Under the pieces are notes generated by a model that saw only the letters and a list, made by a program, of their open reading frames with translations, was not told the DNA's origin and did no database searches. Made by a program: the position numbers and the translations under genes. DNA of 64,000 nt from positions 1-64,000 of the forward strand of contig NZ_JANZKY010000006.1 of assembly GCF_025770765.1 (NCBI RefSeq). Direction: 5' to 3'. Positions 46,815-54,669 of the stretch are shown in pieces (the stretch's first letter is position 1; the number at the start of each line of letters is the position of its first letter). The DNA is from Propionivibrio soli (GTDB lineage Bacteria; Pseudomonadota; Gammaproteobacteria; Burkholderiales; Rhodocyclaceae).

Positions 46815-47711
46815 CTAGATTCCCTTTGTTCCGAGCTTTACATGATAGAGCCCGGAGGTGGCGGTGATAAAGAGTTCGTTCTTTCGGGTTCCGCCAAAGG
46901 CGAGATTCGATACGACCTCGGGTACACGGATCTTGCCGAGCAAGACGCCGTTCGCCGAAAAACAGTGAACGCCGTCGGCAGCGCTGACCCAAAGATTGCC
47001 ATGTACATCGACCCGCAGGCCGTCGGGAACGCCGGGCTCAATCTCGGCAAATACTTCACCTCCATGCAGTTCGCCGTTTCGGCTCACGGTAAAGGCGCGG
47101 ATGTGGTGGGCTCCCCCAGGCGCGGTGGAGCCGCCGCTGTCCACAATATAAAGAACGGACTCATCGGGTGAAAACGCGAGTCCATTGGGCTGCGCGCAAT
47201 CGCAGACCATCGCCTGAATCTCGCCGGAAGCCGCGTCGATCCGATAAACGTATTGACCCTCCTGTTCCTGTTCAGCCGGCTCGCCCTCGTAATAGCTGAG
47301 AATGCCGTACACCGGATCGGTAAACCACACCGCGTTGTCGGACGACACCACAACGTCGTTCGGCGAATTGAGGCGGCGGCCACGGTATGCATCGGCGAGA
47401 ACGGTTATCGTGCCGTCCACTTCCGTACGGGTCACGCGACGTAGGCCGTGTTCGCAGGTCACGAGACGTCCGCTGCGATCGCGGGTATTCCCGTTGGCGA
47501 AATTGGACGGTTGGCGATAGGTGTGCGTACCGACGCCTTCTATCCAGCGTAACAGGCGGTTATTCGGAATATCACTCCAGATCAGGCAATTCATATCAGC
47601 AAACCAGACGGGGCCCTCGGCCCAGAGCATGCCATCGTAGATTTTTTCAATCCGGGCTGTCGGCGAAACCAGCGCTTGGAAAGGTTCATGCCAATAGTCA
47701 ACGACGCTCAT
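46815..47711 (-). CDS. SMP-30/gluconolactonase family lactonase
   Basis: 298 residues. Metal-site motifs of the six-bladed propeller are present: WAEGPVW (Glu), LNSPNDVVV (Asn), QPNGLAFSPDE (Asn) and VPDGLRVDVHGN (Asp). Such enzymes hydrolyse sugar lactones such as glucono- or xylonolactone. ATG 47711 is preferred to the TTG at 47726. It lies 57 bases after the second permease and 20 before the kinase, so it probably acts on the product of the imported sugar. Confidence 0.9.
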   Translation of the reverse strand: MSVVDYWHEPFQALVSPTARIEKIYDGMLWAEGPVWFADMNCLIWSDIPNNRLLRWIEGVGTHTYRQPSNFANGNTRDRSGRLVTCEHGLRRVTRTEVDGTITVLADAYRGRRLNSPNDVVVSSDNAVWFTDPVYGILSYYEGEPAEQEQEGQYVYRIDAASGEIQAMVCDCAQPNGLAFSPDESVLYIVDSGGSTAPGGAHHIRAFTVSRNGELHGGEVFAEIEPGVPDGLRVDVHGNLWVSAADGVHCFSANGVLLGKIRVPEVVSNLAFGGTRKNELFITATSGLYHVKLGTKGI

Positions 47712-47768
47712 TTTTGATTCTCGCAAGTAGTTGCAAAACGCTCGATCATCGCCGGCCGCATCCTGGAA

Positions 47769-48722
47769 TCATGCCTTGCGGCGATAAACAAGAAGCATGG
47801 TGAGAATGACAAAGCCATACACGATTTGCCGTATGGCCTCGCTCATCTGCATGATCGACAATACCGAGTTCAGAAAAACGACAACCAGCACGCCTGCGAC
47901 GGTTCCCCGGTACTTGCCGCTGCCGCCAAGAATATTGGCCCCCCCGATCACCACCGCCGCGATGGCCGGTAACGCGTAAAGATCGCCCATGCCCTGGTAC
48001 GCCTTCGCGGAATATCCGGCGAGCATGAGCCCCGCGAGTGCCGTCAGCAGGCCGCAAAGGATAAAACTCACGACGATCACACGTTTATTCGGAATGCCGG
48101 ACAGATACGCGGCCGCTTCGCTGTTGCCGACGATGTATAGCGAGCGGCCGAACGGTGTGCGCGTGAGCACCGTCGAGACGCAGACGGAGACAAGCGTCCA
48201 GACCAGCAATGCGACCGGAATTCCCATCAGCGTCCCGGCTCCGAGGAAGCGCATCAACTCGGTCGCCTGGCTCTGCGGCGACGTCCCGCCGGTCATGGCC
48301 ACCATCGACCCCTGCAGGACGGCGTTCACCGCCAGCGTGAAAATCATTGATGGCAAGCGCAGGTAAGCAACACCGACCCCGTTGACCAGGCCAACCACGG
48401 CGCCGAGCGAAAGGCCGAGCAGGATGGCCCAAGGGCCGCCAACCGCGGTCGCCAGCATGGCGGCCGTCGTCAGCGTCCATGGCACTGACAAGTCGATATG
48501 GCCGATGAGAATAACGATCATCATTCCGGCTGCCACGACGCCCAGGAAGGAGCCGATCTGCAACTGTTGCATCAGATAGGACGGTGATAACAGCGTTGCC
48601 GTGCCCTGCGCGACCAGCGTGTATATCGTTCCGACGGCGAGAATCAGGACCACAAAGGCCGAGGCGATATAGACGGGCCGATCGGCCGAGTTCCACTTGG
48701 CCACCGTTATACGCATGCGCAT
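47769..48722 (-). CDS. Sugar ABC transporter permease (CUT2), second
   Basis: 317 residues with about eight to ten membrane helices. The RbsC/YtfT-type signature VILIGHIDLSVPWTLTTAA and the cytoplasmic coupling stretch EAAAYLSGIPNKRVIV are present. It pairs with the neighbouring permease to form the channel. ATG 48722 follows GAGGAT and lies four bases after the first permease. Confidence 0.94.
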   Translation of the reverse strand: MRMRITVAKWNSADRPVYIASAFVVLILAVGTIYTLVAQGTATLLSPSYLMQQLQIGSFLGVVAAGMMIVILIGHIDLSVPWTLTTAAMLATAVGGPWAILLGLSLGAVVGLVNGVGVAYLRLPSMIFTLAVNAVLQGSMVAMTGGTSPQSQATELMRFLGAGTLMGIPVALLVWTLVSVCVSTVLTRTPFGRSLYIVGNSEAAAYLSGIPNKRVIVVSFILCGLLTALAGLMLAGYSAKAYQGMGDLYALPAIAAVVIGGANILGGSGKYRGTVAGVLVVVFLNSVLSIMQMSEAIRQIVYGFVILTMLLVYRRKA

Positions 48723-48726
48723 ATCC

Positions 48727-49776
48727 TCATCTATACAAGTCCAAGCGGTTTTTCACCCGCAGCAAGCGCGTGGCCGACACCGATATCGCAGCCAGCAGGA
48801 TCGTGCCTTCCACCAGCGGCTGAATCAGCGGTTCGATCTCAAAAATACGGAAGTTGAAGGCGATCACGCGCAGGATGAGCGCGCCGAAAACGGAACCCAG
48901 CATGCCGCCGACTCCACCTGTCAGCACCGCTCCGCCAATCACGACGGCGGCGATTGAGGCCAGGGTATAGGTACCCGCCTGCGGCAGGTCGGCGTTGCCC
49001 GATAACGTTTGCATCGCCAGGAAAACGCCGGCGCATCCGGCGAGCATTCCCGATACGGCGAACGCGGCGATCTTCGCTCGTGGCACCGGCAGGCCTGACA
49101 TGAAGGCAGCGGTTTCCGACGACCCGACAGCGACGATCGAACGGCCGGTGACGGTCCTCTGAAATGGAATCCAGAGCGCGCCAGCGGCAAACACGAGGAG
49201 CATTGGAGTTGGCAAGTTCCCCAGCACGCTCAAGTTGTCGGTCACCCCCTGCGAAACCAAACCGCTCTCGACCAGCGAGTCGAGCAGGCTGCCGGTGAGC
49301 AGCAGCGAGAGCGTTTCGCTGATTTCGCCGCCCGGGAAGGGGCGCAGAAGCAAGGCCAGGCCCAGGGCAATAGCGCTCGTTGCTAGGGTCGCGATGATCG
49401 GTTGGATGCGGCCGTAGACAACGATGACACCATTCATCACTCCGAACGCCGTGCTGACGAGAATGCACGCCGCCAGCCCCAGACTCACCTCCTGGGCATT
49501 GCCCGAAAGCACATGGCTGGCCAGGCAGTTGGTCATCGTCATTACGGCGCCCACCGAAAGGTCGATGCCGCCGATCAGGACGGGTACCGTTTGTGCCATG
49601 GCGGCAAGTACGAGTGCAACCGATTCGTTCGCGTTCTGCCCGACGACCTGAGCGGTGAATCCGTTGGGGTGGTGGACGTGGTAGGCGAGGTAGAGGAGCG
49701 CGAAGATGGCGCCGGCGGTAATTGTGCCGACGCGCTGCCGTATCGCCAACCCTAGCTTGAATCGATGGGTTGTCAT
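48727..49776 (-). CDS. Sugar ABC transporter permease (CUT2), first
   Basis: 349 residues from ATG 49776, which overlaps the ATPase stop (ATGA). RbsC-like signatures VLIGGIDLSVGAVMTMTN and ETAAFMSGLPVPRAKI are seen. Two different permeases, as in the E. coli YtfT/YjfF pair, make a heterodimeric channel. The frame is open to 49917, but that part lies inside the ATPase gene and is not conserved. Confidence 0.94.
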   Translation of the reverse strand: MTTHRFKLGLAIRQRVGTITAGAIFALLYLAYHVHHPNGFTAQVVGQNANESVALVLAAMAQTVPVLIGGIDLSVGAVMTMTNCLASHVLSGNAQEVSLGLAACILVSTAFGVMNGVIVVYGRIQPIIATLATSAIALGLALLLRPFPGGEISETLSLLLTGSLLDSLVESGLVSQGVTDNLSVLGNLPTPMLLVFAAGALWIPFQRTVTGRSIVAVGSSETAAFMSGLPVPRAKIAAFAVSGMLAGCAGVFLAMQTLSGNADLPQAGTYTLASIAAVVIGGAVLTGGVGGMLGSVFGALILRVIAFNFRIFEIEPLIQPLVEGTILLAAISVSATRLLRVKNRLDLYR

Positions 49777-51398
49777 GTGCTTTCCATTTCCTTGGAACGG
49801 GCGACTCCGTTGCCCAGATTCAAAGCGTGGCTCACGAGAGCCTGTTCGGTCAGGCTCTCGCCGGACAGCGTCGCCACGATCCGGCCGTCGTACATGACTT
49901 CCACCCGGTCGCAGCAACCGATGAGTTCGTCATAGTCCGAGGAGTACATCACCACCGTGGCCCCCGCGTCGGCCAGGGCCCGCAGGAGTTGGTAGATCTC
50001 CTGCTTCGTGCCGACGTCGATGCCACGAGTCGGGTCATTGAGCAGAATGATCTCGGGCTCGATCATCAACCATTTCGCGATGACGACCTTTTGCTGGTTG
50101 CCCCCCGACAAAGTCCACGCCGGGTCGCTGGGGTCACCAATCTTGATACGTAAACGGCGAATGGCTTCGTTTACCGTGTCCCGTGCCTTCTCTTCGCTGA
50201 TGAACGGGCCGCGGCAAACGCGATCCAACGATGTGGATATCAGATTGTCGGCGACCGACATCGCGAGCATCAGGCCTTCCGTCTTGCGGTCTTCGGGAAT
50301 CATCGCGATGCGGTCCCTAGCGTTTTTCGCTTCCTGCGGCGAGTTGATCCCGGCTGCTTGTGCGCCTATCCGTACCGACCCGGTCACACCCTTCAGTACG
50401 CCGAACAGCGCCAGCAGCAATTGGGTTTGGCCTTGCCCATCCAGCCCGCCGAGTCCGACGATTTCTCCTTTGCCGGCGGTGAATGACAGGTCGCGCAAGG
50501 CACCATTGCCCCAGGAGAGCCCGCTGACTTCAAGAAATGGCGGAACCGTTTTCGGCGCCGGTTTGGTTGGGTATTGCGTAGTGATTTCGCGGCCGATCAT
50601 CATTTCGACGATTTCGGCCTCGTCATGCTCGCCTCTGTCGAATGAAGCGACATGGCTTCCGTTGCGGAATACCGACAGTCTATCGGCCAGGATCTCGATC
50701 TCGTGCATGCGATGCGAAACGTATAGGATCGACAGGTTCTGCGCGCGAAGGCCGTGCAGCACCTCGAAAAACAGCTCAACGTCCCTATGCGTCAACGCCG
50801 ACGTCGCTTCGTCGAGAATGAGCAACTCGGGCTCCTTGCCCAGGGCCTTGGCGATCTCGACCATCTGCCTTCGCGACAACGACAGCTCGCCGACCCGGCT
50901 GCGCGGATCGATATCTGCACAGCCAATCCTTGCCAGCAGTGATTCGGCCAGCCGGATCTGCGCCTTGGTATCGATCAGGCCGTATCTGCGTGGTGGCCTG
51001 GCAATCGAAATATTCTCGGCGACGGACAGGTGCGGCATCAGCGACAGTTCTTGGAAAACGCAAACGACGCCGGCTTCGTTCGCCGCGCGTGGGGTCGAAA
51101 AAGCGATTTCCCGGTCGTTCAGCGTGATGCGCCCTGAGTCGCGTGGCACGACGCCGGAAACGACTTTGATCAACGTCGACTTGCCGGCGCCGTTCTCGCC
51201 GAGCAAGGCGTGTATGCGCCCCTTGTGCACCGCAAGATCGACGTTGTTGAGCGCGGTAATTCCCCCGTAACGCTTCGTTACGCCCTGCAAACACAGGTGT
51301 GGAACGCGATTCTCGATTGCCATTGGCGGTGATCCGTTAGGCTGTCCGGCGGCTCGACGCCTTGGCGCGTCAATTGAACTCGCAACAGTTATGGGCAC
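49773..51398 (-). CDS. Sugar ABC transporter ATPase (two domains, RbsA type)
   Basis: 541 residues with two nucleotide-binding domains. The first has Walker A GENGAGKST (68-76), LSRRQMVEIAKAL and LILDEATSALT. The second has a degenerate Walker A (GLDGQGQTQ) but an intact LSGGNQQKV and LLNDPTRGIDVG, the normal CUT2 pattern. The start is a GTG at 51398 with a perfect AGGAGG five bases upstream. A later ATG at 51323 would fit relatives but has only a weak site, so the N-terminal 25 residues may be real. Confidence 0.93.
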   Translation of the reverse strand: MPITVASSIDAPRRRAAGQPNGSPPMAIENRVPHLCLQGVTKRYGGITALNNVDLAVHKGRIHALLGENGAGKSTLIKVVSGVVPRDSGRITLNDREIAFSTPRAANEAGVVCVFQELSLMPHLSVAENISIARPPRRYGLIDTKAQIRLAESLLARIGCADIDPRSRVGELSLSRRQMVEIAKALGKEPELLILDEATSALTHRDVELFFEVLHGLRAQNLSILYVSHRMHEIEILADRLSVFRNGSHVASFDRGEHDEAEIVEMMIGREITTQYPTKPAPKTVPPFLEVSGLSWGNGALRDLSFTAGKGEIVGLGGLDGQGQTQLLLALFGVLKGVTGSVRIGAQAAGINSPQEAKNARDRIAMIPEDRKTEGLMLAMSVADNLISTSLDRVCRGPFISEEKARDTVNEAIRRLRIKIGDPSDPAWTLSGGNQQKVVIAKWLMIEPEIILLNDPTRGIDVGTKQEIYQLLRALADAGATVVMYSSDYDELIGCCDRVEVMYDGRIVATLSGESLTEQALVSHALNLGNGVARSKEMEST

Positions 51399-51452
51399 GG
51401 CAGCCTCCTACGTGTTGTTGCGCCGTGCCCACGGCGGAAGTGGACTTGGCAA

Positions 51453-52571
51453 CTAATCGTTCTTTTCGTCCTTGGCCATGATTTCAGGCGCGGTAATAGT
51501 GATTCCGCACGGCGGGTAATCGCTGGCCGCGAACATATTGTCGTCCAATCCGGACCAGTAGTTCTCGCCGTCCTTGAGCGTCTTGTACGTTGCACTTGGT
51601 ACGGGAACCGAGATCAGTTGAGGCATCGCGTTGCCTTGTAGCGCCGCAATCGCTGCCTTCATCGCGACCGCGACCAGCGCCGGCGATTGCCCGTTGCTCA
51701 TGCCGAGGAGGCCTTCTCCGGCGTACTTGACGATCTGCTTGCGGAATCCGTTTTCGGCTTCACCGACGATGGGAACCATCGGATGCTTGGAGTCGAGCAT
51801 GGCACGCACGATGCCTGTCGATCCGCCTTGGGTAAATATCGCATCGAAATGCTTATGGACGGCGATCGCATCGGCGGCAACTTTCTGCCCAGTGCCCTCG
51901 TCCCAATTGCCGACCACCTGCACGATGTCGAATTTTCCGTTCTTTGCGAGTACCTCACGAAAACCGACAGAGCGATCTCGATCGGTGGCATTACCAGGGA
52001 GACCTCGAACTTCGAGAATCTTGCCGGACTTCTTGTCGCCCAGTTGGTCAACGATCCATTGACCGGCCATGCGCCCGATTTCCAGCTGATTCTCATTGAC
52101 CTGCATCACCTTGTCTGTATCAAGAACGTTGTCGAACGGCACCAGCACGACGTTCTTCTTGTTGGCCAAGCGAATGACGCGATCGAAACCTTTCGGGGAA
52201 ACGGCGATCGTCACGATGGCGTCGTAGCCTTGATTGATGAAGTCCTCGATTGCCCCAAGCTGCGTCGCCGCGTCGGTGCCCGTTGAAATGACCTTGAATT
52301 GCTTGATGTTCTCCTTGAAGCCCGGCTTTTCCGCGATCGCTTTGGCGGTCTTCACCATCTGAATACGCCAGAGGTTACCCACGTAACCGTTGACCAGAGC
52401 GATACGATACGGGCCAGACTTCTTCTCCCACTGGAAATGCTTGGTTTGAGCGCTCCACGGTTGGAAACACGTGGCGTCGAATCCCGGACCGGGCACGACT
52501 TTAGGGTCGGCCCAAGCGCTCGGCGATGCGAAAACGGCGGCGCACACGGCAAACATGATTGTCTGTTTCAT
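51453..52571 (-). CDS. Periplasmic sugar-binding protein (CUT2)
   Basis: 372 residues with a signal peptide cut after A21 (AWA, then DPKVV). It is a type 1 periplasmic binding protein with IALVNGYVGNLWRIQMVK near the N terminus and the domain-hinge region VIPFDN-like VLVPFDN. The ligand is probably a monosaccharide, but the sequence does not say which. ATG 52571 follows GAGGAGGAAGCG, a very strong site. It is the first gene of the seven-gene minus-strand operon. Confidence 0.93.
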   Translation of the reverse strand: MKQTIMFAVCAAVFASPSAWADPKVVPGPGFDATCFQPWSAQTKHFQWEKKSGPYRIALVNGYVGNLWRIQMVKTAKAIAEKPGFKENIKQFKVISTGTDAATQLGAIEDFINQGYDAIVTIAVSPKGFDRVIRLANKKNVVLVPFDNVLDTDKVMQVNENQLEIGRMAGQWIVDQLGDKKSGKILEVRGLPGNATDRDRSVGFREVLAKNGKFDIVQVVGNWDEGTGQKVAADAIAVHKHFDAIFTQGGSTGIVRAMLDSKHPMVPIVGEAENGFRKQIVKYAGEGLLGMSNGQSPALVAVAMKAAIAALQGNAMPQLISVPVPSATYKTLKDGENYWSGLDDNMFAASDYPPCGITITAPEIMAKDEKND

Positions 52572-53283
52572 CTTTCGCTTCCTCCTCTGTGTAGTGTCTG
52601 GCTAGGCTTTGAGCTTGCCCTCGGTTGCGTGGAGTCTGGAACGCCGTGGCATCGTTTCCCGCGTGAGGCTCGACCGCTCCATGGGAGTCGTATGCAACCC
52701 AGACTAAAGGTAGCCCAGGCGTCGGGGGAATGTAAGGCGCATCTCCGCCAAGTCGACTGCGGACATCCGTAGTGATGTTCGGAGAACTTGCGGATAAGGT
52801 ATTGCGCGGACCGATAGCTGCGGCGCTTACTCGCTTACTCCTCGATTATCCGTTTGACATGTATTGTCGTTCGCATCTTCACCTTGCGTTCGACCCGATC
52901 GCTACGACTCCTTCACAAGCTCAGAGGAAAAGTGCGTCGCTCAGTGGAAGTCTCCGCTGCCCGTCGCGAGCTGTGCCGAACCGAACAGATCGCGAGGCAC
53001 GTGCCTTTGAGCGGAAAATGTTTGGCGCGGTGGAAAAGCTAACTTGTGGCGAATGAAGCTTGTGAGGGCGGCGGAGTTCTCGCTGTCGCGGACGGCGGAT
53101 GCCGGGCCGATGCCTACGGCTCTGGCGCGTTCGCGCAGAGCCGCGCCCACGCTGCGGCAAGCGCCTGCCACGGAAAACCGCAGCCGGTCAGCCGGGTATG
53201 GCGGGGTAATACTTGGGAGGGCGCTGCCCTAAGAGCCCGGCTCTGGGCGATTGGCCTTAGGGACTGGGGACGGCCAACCTCGC
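52572..53283. other. Long intergenic region upstream of the sugar operon
   Basis: About 710 bases without a supported gene. It should contain the promoter of the sugar transporter operon (minus strand), but I could not pick convincing boxes. A 94-residue plus-strand frame (52772-53056) exists; its C-terminal half has the composition of random high-GC sequence. The right end runs into the repeat shared with 44085-44254. Confidence 0.55.
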
Positions 53284-53314
53284 CCTCTTTCCGGCTTGCC
53301 GCGTCATGCGCGAC

Positions 53315-54400
53315 TTAGAGTCGGTCGGTGATGAACCGCGCCAGTGCCGGCCCGGTGAATACGACCATCACCAGCCGAGCCGTTTGGAACGCCATCACGA
53401 AGGGAACGTTTACGTCGGAGGCGGTGGCGATGATCGCCACCGAGTCTAGCCCGCCGGGGCTGGTGGCGAGATAAGCGGTCAATGGGTCAACGCCGGCGAG
53501 CAGGGTCAGGGCGACCGCGATCGCGGCGCAAACGCCGATCAAGCAGAAAATCGACACGATCATCGACGGCAGCGCTTTTGCCGCCTGGCTGAGGGCCTGC
53601 CGATTGAAACGCAGGCCGATGCTCCAACCGAGGACCGCGTAGGTCGGTGCCAGTATCCAGGGCGGCAGAACGATCGTCACCAAGCCGCTGATCTGGGCTG
53701 CAGAGGCGACGATCAGCGGCAGCAGAATGCCGCCGCCGGGCAGCTTGAAGCGTTGCGCGATGAGCGAGGCGCTGACAGCGATGGCCAACGTATACAGGAG
53801 CTGGTCCCATGGCACGGTGGCTAAGAGGTTGTCGTAGATGCCAGGTGTGGTGGCCCCGGTCGGACCGATCCACAGGCGCGAGATGACCGTGGCGATCACG
53901 GTCACCATCACAACCCGCAAGTACTGCATGATGGCCACAAGGCGCATGTCGGCTCCATGGGCGTCCGACATGAAGGTCATGATCGCCGCGCCGCCCGGTG
54001 AAGACCCCCAGACCGCGGTGGCCCCGGGGAGCACCTGCTTCTTCGCGAGCACCCATCCCATGCCGGCACACAAGAGAATGACAACCAGCGTGACCGAGAC
54101 GAACAGCACCCAGTCGTCGTGCAAGGATGCGAGGCTCGCGGGCGTCATGCTGCGTGCGACAAGACAGCCGACGATTCCTTGCGCGATGATGAAAGCTTTG
54201 CGCGTAATCTGTGGAGCACCTCCGCCGAGAGCGACGAGAATCGCCGCAAACATCGCCCCGAGCAAGAGGGCGGCCGGCAGATGAATGAGGTCGAGCAGAC
54301 CGGCGAAAACGAGAGATAGGACGAGGAGAAGGCTCCAGAGCGTGACGGCGGGGCGACCTTCCAGCGGGGCGCGGGCGGGCTTGTTGTCTTTGTGTTCCAT
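53315..54400 (-). CDS. AbrB-family integral membrane protein
   Basis: 361 residues with about ten membrane helices in two similar halves (LPAALLLGAMFAAILVA and LPGGGILLPLIVASAAQ). The motifs GSSPGGAAIMTFMSDAHGAD and TSPGGLDSVAIIATASDVN are typical of the AbrB membrane family, sometimes misnamed ammonia monooxygenase. The transported substance is unknown. It ends FITDRL. A decayed copy lies at 44117-44745. The ribosome binding site at ATG 54400 is weak. Confidence 0.88.
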   Translation of the reverse strand: MEHKDNKPARAPLEGRPAVTLWSLLLVLSLVFAGLLDLIHLPAALLLGAMFAAILVALGGGAPQITRKAFIIAQGIVGCLVARSMTPASLASLHDDWVLFVSVTLVVILLCAGMGWVLAKKQVLPGATAVWGSSPGGAAIMTFMSDAHGADMRLVAIMQYLRVVMVTVIATVISRLWIGPTGATTPGIYDNLLATVPWDQLLYTLAIAVSASLIAQRFKLPGGGILLPLIVASAAQISGLVTIVLPPWILAPTYAVLGWSIGLRFNRQALSQAAKALPSMIVSIFCLIGVCAAIAVALTLLAGVDPLTAYLATSPGGLDSVAIIATASDVNVPFVMAFQTARLVMVVFTGPALARFITDRL

Positions 54401-54669
54401 GGGTCAGGGGCGGCGAGAGCGCGATCGGTACGGGCGACGATATTCTTGTTCTTGTTGGCGGAGGCTCGGCTGCAATAGCTTTGTCCGGCAGTGCGAAATC
54501 AGGTGCGGACCCCGGCATTATATCGGGTGAACCCGCGACCGATGAGGGTTCGTTCTTTTTCATGCTCGGGATGGCGTGCTGCATTCCGCAGTTATTTGCG
54601 TACCACCGCGCGGGCATGCTCGGCAAAAGGCGGGAAGCAAGCCGGGCCACGCTACCGGGGCCCGGATCT

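Noticed and set aside
52772-53056. 94-residue plus-strand frame in the long intergenic region
   Set aside because: The first 30 residues look protein-like, but the rest has random composition, there is no convincing ribosome binding site and I know no homologue.
53315-54400. Reading the AbrB-family gene as ammonia monooxygenase
   Set aside because: The old database name is misleading; the protein is a multi-span membrane protein with no relation to the catalytic subunit.
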